This document shows, one piece after another, positions 11,077 through 21,309 of a stretch of DNA of 64,000 nt. Location of the stretch: assembly GCA_029747015.1 (NCBI GenBank), contig JAKOGI010002297.1, forward strand, positions 1-64,000. The letters are read 5' to 3'. The notes beneath the pieces are model-generated. The model saw only the letters and a list, made by a program, of their open reading frames with translations, had not been told where the DNA came from and ran no database searches. The stretch comes from Carnegiea gigantea. Taxonomy: Eukaryota; Streptophyta; Magnoliopsida; Caryophyllales; Cactaceae. How positions within the stretch are numbered: the first letter of the stretch is position 1; every line of letters begins with the position of its first letter. Position numbers and translations under genes: made by a program.

Positions 11077-11865
11077 CTGCGAGCCTTTTTTTTCGATAAT
11101 TGGTGATAATGGAGAAACCAGAGATGACAAGTATTGCGAATCAGGGATATGATGGCATTTATTCTCCCGTATAATATTCTAATGTATAACTAGTTGTATA
11201 ATTGGGAAAAATAATTGGGGGATCCGGGTTGTGATTTAAGGGACTGGAAGTATCTGTAAAGAACATTAAAATTTAACAGTATAAAATTTAATAATTGGGG
11301 GATCAGCGCCAAACCCGCTTGTGAGCTTGGTATCATTCGATTATGCCCATGATTAAGTTGCAAATATACTTTTTCTCATAATCTGTGTTTACACTTTACA
11401 CAAATCATAAGCGACTTCGCTGTCAAAATCTATGTGAAAGCCAGGACTTCTCTTTCTGATATTATGCTAAGACTATATATTAATGCATATAACATAATAC
11501 AACACAACCCAATCTACTTAATGAATCAACATGAACTAACCTGAGTTTTCCAATAGTCACTTCTGGTTTGAGGTTTCAATTGTTACGTATTATGACGTGA
11601 ATTTTTCTTGTACGGATTACATGAATATACTTGTGTAAAATTGCGGCCTTCATATGGCTTTTATGGCAGGATTGTTTGAATAACCAATCACAGGCTTTGA
11701 ATGAACAAGAGATGTCATTAACTCGAGAATATGATGAACCCGTGGGAGCGTGAGGGGTTGGAGAAAACTGAAAAGGTTGTGAGTAGTACTTGGAAACCAT
11801 TATTACTGCATAAGGGACACGTGGTTCCTGTTAGTGCTTCCAGGATTGCTTAGCCCAGGACATTA
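11077..11865. other. 3' flank of the small gene, nothing else recognised
   Basis: AT-rich sequence with a T-run just after the stop codon (11087-11094). No further gene or repeat end was identified. Confidence 0.4.
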
Positions 11866-12300
11866 GAGCATTCCCAGTGGAGTTCCGAATTTTGGAACTC
11901 TAATCTGCCACGTCAGCAAAAATTTCACAATTTTGGAACTTGCATTCCATCACTTCTCCAACAAATGGAACTCAATTTTAATCATCCAATAAAAATATTT
12001 ATACCGGACTCACTTTATAATACACAATATATTTTTTTAATCATATAAAAATTACATATTACTTCAAAAAAAAAGAAAAAACAAAAAAAAATAAAAAATT
12101 CACCAAAACTGCCACGAGAGGGCGACCGCACTGGCGTGGTGACACGCGTGTCCCCCCCTCAATTCTCCTTGCTGCTAGAGAATTCTTGCCATGCATTTTC
12201 CACGCGGGCCCCACCTTTTCCACGCGAGGCAACCGCTGGGAAAGCTCTTAAGGGAGGGCCCCCTCCCCCCTCACGTGAAAAGCTTTTATCATACATGCAA
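11866..12300. repeat. MITE-like dispersed repeat (GAGCATTCCCAGTGG end)
   Basis: Starts with GAGCATTCCCAGTGGAG, an end sequence seen in many plant MITE-like repeats. It contains a segment, GGACTCACTTTATAA then TTTTAATCATATAAAAAT plus A-runs (12005-12080), that recurs on the two sides of the large Gypsy element (14249-14263 and about 30963-31005). No matching right-hand inverted end was found, so the boundary at 12300 is approximate. Confidence 0.45.
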
Positions 12301-12309
12301 TTAATTTAG

Positions 12310-13274
12310 GCTAACTGCAGTGGCAAAACCAAGATTTTGGGAAAGAGGTAGGAAATAAATTGGTGGTTATAGTTGAGTGACATTATTTCCAACTTCTTCA
12401 TTCATAATGGGTTTTCAAATTTAGAATTTAAAGGGGTGATGATTCCTTAACTATCTTTTTGAAATATTTATTCATTTTAGGCTAGAATTTGAATTAACCC
12501 ATAGTTAAACAACTTTATAAATCAAATTGGAAAATTAAATTCATGAATTAAAACTAGAATAAACAAATCAACTCAAATTAAAGGATTAAGCAAACAAATT
12601 GAACTATTGAGGCCAATTAAAGTATTTTTTTTTGAAAATATCTATGCACTTTGACCTAGAATGAAATTCAACCCAGAAGTTAAACAATTTTAAATCAAAA
12701 TTGACAAATTAAACTCATAAATTAAACTACAAAAGCCAATTAATCTACAAACTAAATGATTACGTAACAAATTAAAATAAATTAAAATACTAAGCTAGAA
12801 TTAGTAAACTTTAAACTTCAAATTTGGAAACATGACAAAACCATGGCCAGTAACACCACGTGGGTGGCTGAGGCCCGCTTGCTGGCTCACAGTCACAGCG
12901 AACTTCCGATTCGCAGGAAGAGAGCAAGAGAATGGCGAGAGAGTGAGAGACTAAGGAGGGGGGGGGGGGGGTTGGGGTTTGGGTGTGTCAAGACATTGGT
13001 TTCAACCTTAGTGAGCGTATGGAACATAAGTCAAAAGAGTCTTGACCATACGATTATTTTTTTTTAAATCAAAGACTAAAAAAATATAAAAAATTCAAAA
13101 CAATCAAAAAATGCGAAAAGCAGGATTTGCACCTGTGACACCAGAGAACAATATACATAGGCACCCCTACCACACGATTCTCCGAGTATATCTTTGCCAC
13201 AAGTCTTATTTATTTTTTGATCTGCTTTTGTTAGTTTTTGACCCCATTGACCCCACACTTTCTCCGCCCCTGAC
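12310..13274. repeat. Possible inverted-end repeat with internal duplication
   Basis: Left end CTGCAGTGGCAAAACC (about 12315) and the reverse complement of the right end, GTCAGGGGCGGAGAAA (about 13274), are similar. Both are flanked by TAA. Inside, two copies of an AT-rich segment of about 175 bp (12490-12580 and 12665-12750) share GTTAAACAA and AAATTAAA blocks. A G-run lies at 12956-12970. Termini are too diverged for a firm class. Confidence 0.3.
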
Positions 13275-14266
13275 TAAAGGACGTTTTTAATTGTTGATCG
13301 TTCATTTATTCATAATCAAGTTACGTTGATTGCAAGAGGTAAAGCTCATATATTATTAAAAAAATATTTTCATTCATAAGAGTTAAATTCAAAATCTTAT
13401 TTTAATAACAATAATTGAAAATCACGTAAACTTACATCGCCTATGACTTAGAATGGAAGCCTAACATTCTGAAATAATAGTTGTGGCATTATTGACGGAC
13501 ATTGCATCTTCAAAATGCACCAACGTGTGCGACAATTAACTAAGCAAAAGCTTTTGCACATTGCATCTTTAAAAATGCATTCATATATGCTACAGTCAAT
13601 TAAAGAGAATGATTGAATGGATAAAAAACATCGCTATCTTTGTTTGAAAAATGAGTTTGATTTTATGATGTGAAAAAAAAAGGGTAACAATTATTATATT
13701 TTTATTGGAGTATATTCTTGGTTTGTCCACCTAGTAACGATGGAATCAACAGTGAAAATCGTATATATTATTTATCAATATATAGCTCTAATACTATCGT
13801 TAGACTTATTGTACGTCGGTGGTTGAATCTGCTATTATTCTTGAGCAAAATACAATGAGAACTTTTCAACCATAATTACAATTTCCCCAGTAATAATCTT
13901 TCACCTGAATATTATAATATTCCCAATATGTGGTTTAATTATATAATGTTCCCTGAGAACTCACTTAATCTTACCGTCAGATTATGAAATATATCATGAA
14001 ACCTTTTCTGTGCTTATGGTTTAGGTTCCCACGTAATTCTAATCCATCATCTGCAATTCTATCGTGAAAGAAGGGGGGAAAAGGAAAAAAGACTTTAGTA
14101 AGTGATCTAAAGACTACTAAACCAAACCCGTAAGTTCGCGATCTTGATGAAACATGATGGCGTCAACTTGGGAGTTACGAAATCCGCACTCCCACTGATT
14201 TTACCCAATGATTTTATGATTCTGAAAAAAGTCATTGACAACGTCCATGGACTCACTTTATAACAC
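13275..14266. other. Intergenic DNA, no gene seen
   Basis: AT-rich sequence without a convincing frame or RNA gene. Its right edge (GGACTCACTTTATAACAC, 14249-14266) is the target site of the large Gypsy element. Confidence 0.45.
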
Positions 14267-14688
14267 GTTTTCGGAAATTCTTCGATTGCTGAGGATGACA
14301 TGGGATGAGAGGGGCTTACGTGATGGCACGTATGGAACAGCTGGCGGTCTTCTCCTCGAGCATTGAACCTGCAAGGGTTGTGGTTCGACAATGAAGGGTC
14401 CCAGTAAAAGTCAAAGCAGCAAAGAGAGGAATTGTGATGAATGAGAAAGTGTACCAGAGAGCGAATACTTTTTCCGAGGTAAGAAGGGGATATTTATAGC
14501 TCCTGTGGCGAGGGGTAAAATAATAATTTCAAGCTGGAGGTTAACCTAATGGGTTGCCGGATTGTTTGCCCCGCCGGGCTCCTGGCTAGGGCCCCAAGAA
14601 TCTCGTCCAGATCTGCTATACCCAATTGGGCCTAGCCCATGATTGCGCATGTGGAGGGCCCACTTGGGAAATCAGATTTTCCTGATCA
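14267..14688 (-). repeat. 3' LTR of the large Gypsy element (left copy)
   Basis: Aligns with 30488-30947 from TTCGGAAATTCTT to CAGATTTTCCTGATCA. On the plus strand it is followed by TTTAGCCCCACATTTTGCC, whose complement is the purine-rich tract expected before a 3' LTR. The right-hand copy has a short insertion relative to this one. Confidence 0.85.
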
Positions 14689-14915
14689 TTTAGCCCCACA
14701 TTTTGCCTGCACGCTGAATTGGACGGGTAGTTAGGCGAAATGTGGAATGCTTCTGTGGTAAAAAGATTATCGGTTGGCCTCGGGAAATAGCTCATTGATT
14801 GTCGGAGCATGCTATCTCAGGTCGACGCCTGGCCGTCGACTTTAGGTCCGGTAGACTTTTGGGGTGACCTAGTTCCCAAGGCTGGACGGTGGCCCGGGAA
14901 ACCCACCACTTTTGG

Positions 14916-14924
14916 TATATAAAA
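14916..14924 (+). promoter_or_regulatory. TATA box of antisense gene 1
   Basis: TATATAAAA lies 61 bases before the ATG at 14985. It sits between the retrotransposon 3' LTR and the gene and points against the retrotransposon. Confidence 0.6.
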
Positions 14925-14984
14925 TAAGGTTCCTAAACTCCAACCTTCGTGTGCAAGTTTCATTTTTACAAAATATTTCCCATT

Positions 14985-15527
14985 ATGGGGTTCCCTCGTT
15001 CTTTAGAGACGGATGAGATGACCTTCTACGTCCTAGAAAACTTCGAATGGGACCAGAGAGAGTTTGCCTTCCCTCCTTTACTTCTCCCGTATGATTATAA
15101 GGATCTGTGCCCGGACTTCAATCTTGCCGCGGCTGAGGAGGCGGCCCAGGACTTTCTTCTTCCTGAGATACCCGAGGTTGTATTCTATGCGATGCTTCTC
15201 AACGATGCCGTGAAGATAGGTGTGCTGTGCGGAGGCATGATCGATATAATGGAGTCAGCCCTTGTGGAGCACCTTCGAGGAGTGGGTGTGGCGCAACAAG
15301 GAAGCGACAGGGAAGAGGGTTCGGGGTTTGGCGGTGCATCTCCCCTTCCCGGTGATGACAGCGACGGGTCATGTTTTAGGTCTCGTCGCAACCTTTGTCA
15401 TGCTCTTATCTCTTTCTTCTTTTTTTTTTTTTTAGCCGCTGTGCACTCCTCAAATTTCAATAATAAAATGTTGGCTTTTTCTTCATGGCTTCGCATTTGG
15501 TTATGCGCTTTTGCTTGCTTAATTTAG
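14985..15527 (+). CDS. Antisense gene 1 of the Gypsy element, unknown function
   Basis: ATG 14985 is chosen because its MGFP start matches the MVFP start of the paralogue at 16047; the frame is open somewhat further upstream. Residues 1-104 align with that paralogue: shared features are an acidic-aromatic start, PLPP/PLLLPYDYK, LCPDF, an AAEEAAQDF helix and VVFYAML-NDAV-GVL. Residues after about 110 (acidic-serine tail, then a hydrophobic stretch after a poly-T run) look non-coding, so the true protein may end earlier or an intron may be present. The composition is acidic and helical, without a signal peptide or known catalytic motif. I do not recognise a function. It is the least damaged of the three antisense genes. 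Confidence 0.6.
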   Translation: MGFPRSLETDEMTFYVLENFEWDQREFAFPPLLLPYDYKDLCPDFNLAAAEEAAQDFLLPEIPEVVFYAMLLNDAVKIGVLCGGMIDIMESALVEHLRGVGVAQQGSDREEGSGFGGASPLPGDDSDGSCFRSRRNLCHALISFFFFFFLAAVHSSNFNNKMLAFSSWLRIWLCAFACLI

Positions 15528-15804
15528 ACTGTGCGCTGCACTATAGGGCACTGGTCCTTTGGTGTCGCCCTCAAATCGATCACTCTTGAAGGTTGAGGGT
15601 GTCGTGCGGCCAGAGGGCTGTTGCCTCGGAGGCTCGGTTTCCGGGGCCATGGACATAACGAGCGACATTTAGGCTCCATTATAGGACCCTCGGCTATGTG
15701 AGGGTGCAAAGTCATGGCGGCCAGCCCCTAGGCTGTGCTGCAGGGCCACAAGCCCCTTTTGGGGGGCTAAAGATGCTCGAAGGAGATTTTGAGTATTTGG
15801 GTGC

Positions 15805-15890
15805 CACGTGACAGGGCTGAGTGGCGTTTCGGTTTTGTAACCACTTCGTGGGGCGTGTTGTCCTTTACTCTCCCGCTCCCCTCTATAAAG
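15805..15890 (+). promoter_or_regulatory. G-box and TATA promoter of antisense gene 2
   Basis: A CACGTG G-box (15805-15810) stands 72 bases before CTATAAAG (15883-15890). The stretch is paralogous to the promoter of gene 3 (17219-17308): both read CCACGTG, then AGTGGCGTT-CGG, then a C/T-rich stretch, then the TATA box and GGTCA. A (GA)n leader at about 15969-16022 follows. Confidence 0.65.
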
Positions 15891-15970
15891 ATGGGGTTGT
15901 ACCCTCCGTGGAAGGTCACTTGATCACGCTTCCAAATCCTTTTAAAGAGAGAGAAATGAGTTTTCTAGAA

Positions 15971-16022
<52 letters not shown>

Positions 16023-16046
16023 TGTGTCTCTGCTCTTTTCTACATC

Positions 16047-16406
16047 ATGGTGTTTCCCGACTTTCTTAATATCGAGCAGGCAGCCGACCACGTCAGGGCA
16101 ACTTTCAAGTGGCACTTGAGGGGGGTCGCGCACCCTCCTCGACCACTTCCCGAGAACTACCACAAACTTTGCCCATACTTTGATCATGCCATGGTTGAGG
16201 AAGCTATCCGAGACTTCCGCATTCTCGAGATAATCTAGGTCGTCTTCTATGCTATGGTAGTCAATGAGGCTTTGGAGCTGGGTGTCTTGAGTAGCGATCT
16301 GGCTAAGCATTTGAAGTCGTGCCTCAAAGGTCTGCAGTGGTACATGTGTGAGGCTTGCCTACAGCTCGACAAGCACGCCCTTTGGTTGGCGCAATACCGT
16401 AGATAG
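16047..16406 (+). pseudogene. Antisense gene 2 of the Gypsy element, paralogue of gene 1
   Basis: ATG 16047 to TAG 16404-16406, 119 codons with one internal stop, TAG at 16236-16238. Before the stop the product has an HVRATFKWHLR segment, PPRPLPENYHKLCPYFD, and EEAIRDF; after it the frame continues VVFYAMVVNEALELGVL. These align in order with residues 15-95 of the gene at 14985, so the two are duplicates. Lack of frameshifts and a single stop suggest it was functional until fairly recently. The leader is a (GA)n microsatellite. The role is unknown; a helical, non-enzymatic protein is all that can be inferred. Confidence 0.65.
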
Positions 16407-16649
16407 GCCAATCTAGGGGCGGGGCCTAGGCCAACGAACCATCAAGAAGAGAGAGTTTAGGGTCGACTGGCGCCTTGCCCCTTCCAATGACAATGAATAA
16501 TCATAGGGTAGCTTGCTCCTCCGTTTCGTTCTTTCTCCTTATAAGGTCGTCTTGCAATTACATATGTTGGCAATGAAAAAGTCCTTCTTTTATATAAGGA
16601 CTGGGTTTCCTCATGAACGCTTTTATGGATTCCTATAATATTTCTGCAC

Positions 16650-17200
16650 AAGTGCAGAGGGCGGCCCCGGGCCGTGCCACAGGACCTTTAGCTCCTTCCA
16701 AGGGCTATAGGTGTAGCGGACAGCCCTTAGGCTGTGCTATAACATCCCTAGCCCCTTTGAGGGCTGAAGATGTAGCAGACGACCCCTAGACCATATAGTA
16801 GATTTTTAGCCCCTCTAGGGGCTACAGGTGTAGCGGATAGCTCCAGGGTCGTGCCATGGACCCTTAGCCCCTTTAAGGGCTAAAGGCGTAGCGACCGCCA
16901 TCTAGGCAGCGCTGCATGAACCTTGGCCCCTTGTGGGGGCTGAAGGTGTAGTGAACGGCCTCTCTACTGTACTGTAGGACTCTTAGCCTCATTTTTGGGG
17001 GCGAAAGGTATAACAACCGACCCCAAGGCCGTGCTCAAGAGTCCTTAACCCCTTTTGGGGGCTAAAGGTGTAGCGATCAGCCCCTAGGCCGTGCTGTAGG
17101 ACCCTTTGCCCTTTTAGAGTCTAAAGGTGTAGCGACTGGCCCCCTAGGTTGTCCTCAAGGATCCTTAGCCCCTTTTGGGGGCTAAAGGTGTACGGGGTGA
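16650..17200. repeat. Minisatellite array 1, about 60-bp unit
   Basis: About nine diverged copies of a unit of roughly 60 bp. Each contains an imperfect palindrome AGCCCCTTTTGGGGGCT, followed by AAAGGTGTAGCGAC and GGCC-(C/T)TAGGCCGTGCT. The array lies between antisense gene 2 and the promoter of gene 3. The same unit forms array 2 (20510-21205), and a single copy lies at about 15718-15775 behind gene 1. Confidence 0.9.
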
Positions 17201-17218
17201 TTACGTGTGTTTGGATGC

Positions 17219-17308
17219 CACGTGTTATGGGTTTAGTGGCGTTCCGGCCCTTCAACTGCCTAGGGGCCGTGTCGCCCCTTCGTCTCCTCACCCTTGTCTC
17301 ATATAAAC
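17219..17308 (+). promoter_or_regulatory. G-box and TATA promoter of antisense gene 3
   Basis: CACGTG (17219-17224) and CATATAAAC (17300-17308), with the same intervening blocks as the promoter of gene 2. It is followed by a GA-rich leader (17360-17400). It starts right at the end of minisatellite array 1. Confidence 0.65.
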
Positions 17309-17577
17309 AGTGTTGGGTTCCTTGGGGGAGGTCATTTCGAAGCGCCCTTAAGCCTCCTTAGAGAGAGAAACAGGTTTTTAAGAGAGAGAGACTCTGCCTC
17401 CTCTCTCATCCTCATTCAAATTCACTGTAGCATCTTCAAACTCCTCCTTTGAATCTTCAAAGGGGTTGCCTGTATCTTCAACCTCGTCTTTAATCTCCGC
17501 TTCTATCTCCTTCAGTTTTCGTAGGTACGCAGCTTCGCACCTCCCTTGAAGGTTGTATTCGCATTGTACTATTTAAT

Positions 17578-20273
17578 TATGTCTTCTTCATGTTTGTCGA
17601 GTGGGACCGTCCCTGAGAGGTCGGCTGGCCCTCGGATGGAGGGCTACCACCCTCAGTTTCCGAACCTCCCGGCCTTAACTGACGTTCGGGTGGTGGCATG
17701 CGTTCCTCCAAATAACCAATTTGGGAAACCTAAGAAAACTCCATATGCCCTACCGATATATGAGCCCGGCACTTTGTCATGGTCTACTTGCGGGTATTCC
17801 TCTACTCCTAGTATCCTCAGTATCAGGGAGGAGTGGTCTACCCCTAGGAAATTGACGTGGCTGTTTCTCGTATGACTGATGCTCAAGAATGAGCACTTCT
17901 TTCTTCATAGGGGGCGGGTGGAAGCTGGCCCATACCAAACAGACCGCTCGCCCGAAGACTGTCTCGCAGCTAATGGCTGAGGGATTCTCAGCTGGTAATT
18001 CTCATTCTTCTTTTGAGTCTTTAGAGCAGAGCCTTGAGGTATGCTCCACTAGCTTTAGTTCATCTGGACGGGAGGGCAAAGTGTGTTCCTCGGGATCCCA
18101 CTCTTCGACCCCGCAGGCCAAAAGGGACCGACAGTAAGGAGACCCATCTCGCGAGGTTGTGGTGGAAGGGACGTGCTTCCCGGGTGCACCCGGCTGGTCT
18201 AATCCTTAGGATGGGCCCAGCACTCACTTCCCTAACCCCAAGGTCGTCCAATCCCTGAAAAGGCTTGCCCTTAAAGAGAAATACTTACTTCCTACAGCTA
18301 CAAGTTCATAATCTCGGATGCTGATGCGACTGTTAATAAGCCTCCTCCTGGCTGTATCACGATCTATCGGGCGGCCCTAACTTATGGTCTGAGATTCCCT
18401 TTCACGGGATAATTATGGACATACTTAACAAGTATGAGCTAGCACCGACCCAGATAGTACCCACATCGTGCTACAACATCTGTTCATTCGTGGCCATCTG
18501 TGAGCTGAGGGGACTAACTTGCTTGGCACAGGCATTCAGACTGGTGCACATGGTGCAAAAAGCGCCCAGCGAGAGGGAGGAGACTGGCTGGTAGACTTTT
18601 AACAACCGAAAGGGCTTTTTGACGGCTATAGAGAAGAAGTCAAAGATAAAGAATTGGAAGTATGACTTCCTTTTCGTTCATAGGATGGCCGGCTGGGCTG
18701 ACGTTCCCGACTGGAACAATGGTAAGCCGATGCGCAACCCTTTCAGTGAGCCTACGGTAGAGAAGAGGGCCAGTGCACGGTACTCTCAGTAATACATTCG
18801 AGAGGATGATGATAAGCCGAAAGCAATACCATCCTTCATGTCGCATATAGTGGACGCAGAGAAAGAGCCTGAATGCCGCAGGGTCAAGTCGAGTGACAGG
18901 GGACCATTCAACTGGCTTCCCAAGTTATCTTACTTCGAAAATGACTTCTTTCTCGCGGCCTCTGGCTTGTTGATCTCACCAAATTACTCCAAGGGTATTA
19001 TTCATTCCTTTATAGCGCTGCTTTTCTCCTTTTCTCTGACCTGACTTCTTTCCCTTCGTGCAGAGAAGGCTCGACTATTGCTGTCTCCCCTTGAACGAGG
19101 GGATGCAACTGCGGAGGAGATTGAGGCAGATGCCGCCCAACGGCGGGAAGAAAAGAGGCACCGTCGGGTTGAGACCCAGGCCAAGAGGGAAAGCAATAAC
19201 CTGCCCACTACCCCTTTATCAGTTGAGCATCCATGTTTGACTCCTATGCTTATTGCGCAGGTGCCTAAAGTGTTGCTGTGCCAGGGGAAGGCGCCGACTG
19301 TAGCGGTCAGCCTTCCTCCTTCTGTGGTGCGGAAAGGGTCACGGCCAGACACTCTGGGAGGTCAACTGTCATCAGCCCCGAATCCCCAAAGGTGCAAGGT
19401 CCCCTAGCCTGAATCGATTAAGGTCGAGAAGTTGAGGGGATCTATTTGTCAGGAAGAGCTTGCCCCCTCAGCCTAGCTATCCCCACCTCCGACTCGGGGT
19501 AACCATTCGTTGGGAATTAATTTTTTACCCGTCTCCAAAGCAAGAGTTGGTGGAGAAGCTCGCCCACTCCTGGGGGCTAATGCCGGTGACATTCTAAGGC
19601 CAACCCAAACGTTTTGAAGACCACCTGGTGGTTACCGAAGTATGAAGAATCTTTTGCTTTATACAAACTTATCATTTCTTCTTCGAATACCGTGACCTAA
19701 CCCAAGTTTCTACGTTTTCCTTAGGGTTTTGCTCGAGTCCTTAAGGGAATGATATCGGCCCCTTCCCTCTCTGATATGGAGGATAAGGTCCTTCAGGAGG
19801 GTTAGCAACAGGCTGAAGATTAGGCGGCCAAATATGAGCGCAGCTAGGAAAAATTGAAGAAGGAGAAAGAGGCTTGGGAACGGGAGAAAGAGAATTGGGC
19901 TAAGGAGAAGGCAGATCTGGCCTCTCAACTCGAGGAGGTCCATGTTCAGTTGGAGAACAACGAGATAGTCCTCGAGGAAGCCATAACTAAGGCCAAAGCG
20001 GCCGGCTTTACGCCGGGCCAAAAGGAGCTGTCAGACTTCTTTGGGGAGCTTCTGGGTTTGGTAGAGCCCACGGAGTTTTAGAGAAAGGGCTTCTTCAAGG
20101 CTTGTGTTTACTATGTGGAGGACCATGGCCGAGTGGCCCAAGCTGGTCAAGATCCTAACGAGGTCGTCTTCCTCTATGACTTATCTGACGATGATGATCC
20201 TGACCACCCGAGCAGCACTGCGTCCATCGAGGGCAATGCCGATGGAGGCAGTGACGAAGATCCTGATGTTTGA
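17578..20273 (+). pseudogene. Antisense gene 3: gypsy-type 'putative transposase' (PF04195-like) with coiled coil
   Basis: Starts at ATG 17578 (MSSSC) with a Pro/Ser-rich N-terminus. The central part (about 18300-18790) is recognisable as the plant domain named Transposase_28 (PF04195, 'putative gypsy type transposon'): motifs TYGLRFP, NKYELAP-QIVP, FVAICELRGLTC, KAPSE, WKYDFLFVHR and WADVPDWN occur in order across two frames. Likely introns lie at about 18995-19062 and 19641-19724, both ending in CAG or TAG. A Lys/Glu coiled coil follows (19855-19990), then FTPGQKELSDFF, and an acidic tail ending at TGA 20271-20273. Stops at 18595-18597 and 20079-20081 and several frameshifts break it. Despite the family name no transposase activity is established. 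It is orientated against gag-pol. Confidence 0.75.
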
Positions 20274-20509
20274 AATTGCTCTAGCTTTCTACCTTTCCTT
20301 CTCTCCTTTGTTCTTTTTTCTTCTTCTATTAGTAAATGTACCCCTCCTTGGAAATTAATGAAAAAGTTGTTTTGGAAGTCTTTGTATACTCGTGGGCTTG
20401 TCGTTTTACTTTTACTATTTTTGCCTTGCTTGTGGTCTGCACATTTGCTGAGGCTTACCTCATCTGGCCCTAAAGTAAAATAACAAGGCCTAAAGCAGTG
20501 GCCTCTTTT

Positions 20510-21205
20510 GCCAAGTTGTAGGACCCTTAGCCCCCTTTTGGGGGGCTAAAGGTGTAGCGACCGGGCCCAAGGCCATACTTGATAATCCTTAGCCCCTTTT
20601 AGGTGCTAAAGATATAGCAACCGGCTCTTAGTACGTGCTTGATGACCCTTAGCCCCTTTTGAAGGTCTAAGATATAGCAACTGGCCCCAAGGCAGCGTTT
20701 GACAACCCTTAGCCCCTTTTGGGGGCTAAAGGTATACTGACTAGCCCGAAAGTCGTGCTTGACGACCCTTAGCCCTTTTAGGGGCTAAAGGTATAACGAC
20801 TGGCCCTAAGGCCTTAGCTCCTTTTGGGGGCTAAAGGTAAAAAGAGATTAAGGGTATAGCGATCGGCCCCAAGGCCACGCTTGATGACCCTTAGCCCCTT
20901 TTGGGGGCTAAGGTATAGCGACCAGCCCCTAGGCCGTATTTGACGACCCTTAGCCCTTTTTGGGAGTTTAAGGTATAGCGACCAGCCCTAAGGTCGTGCT
21001 TGACAACCCTTAGCCTTTGTTGGGGGCTAAATGTACAGTGACTGGCCCCAAGGCCATGCTTAGTGACCCTTGGGCCCTTTTGGTGGCTAGCCCCAAGGTT
21101 GTGCTTGATGACACTTAGCCCCTTTTGGGGGCTAAAGGTATAGCGACCGGCCCCAAGGCCATGCATAATGACTCTTAGCCTCTTTTTTCAAGGCTAACGG
21201 TAGAG
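20510..21205. repeat. Minisatellite array 2, same unit as array 1
   Basis: About eleven copies of the unit of roughly 60 bp with the AGCCCCTTTTGGGGGCT palindrome, here with GACGACCCTTAGCC and TATAGCGACCGGCCC. It begins about 240 bp after the stop of antisense gene 3 and ends close to the integrase C-terminus on the other strand. Confidence 0.9.
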
Positions 21206-21309
21206 AAGAGTTGGACGGGTCCAAGATTGCCTTTGCGGGTAAGTAGGAAAGACGCAGGTACGTGGAATCAAGTTCGAAGTAGAAAAAGTTTGTTATTGAT
21301 AGTACTTCC

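Noticed and set aside
16650..17200. Repeat arrays as a CRISPR-like array
   Set aside because: Units are contiguous and diverged, without unique spacers, in plant DNA; this is a minisatellite.
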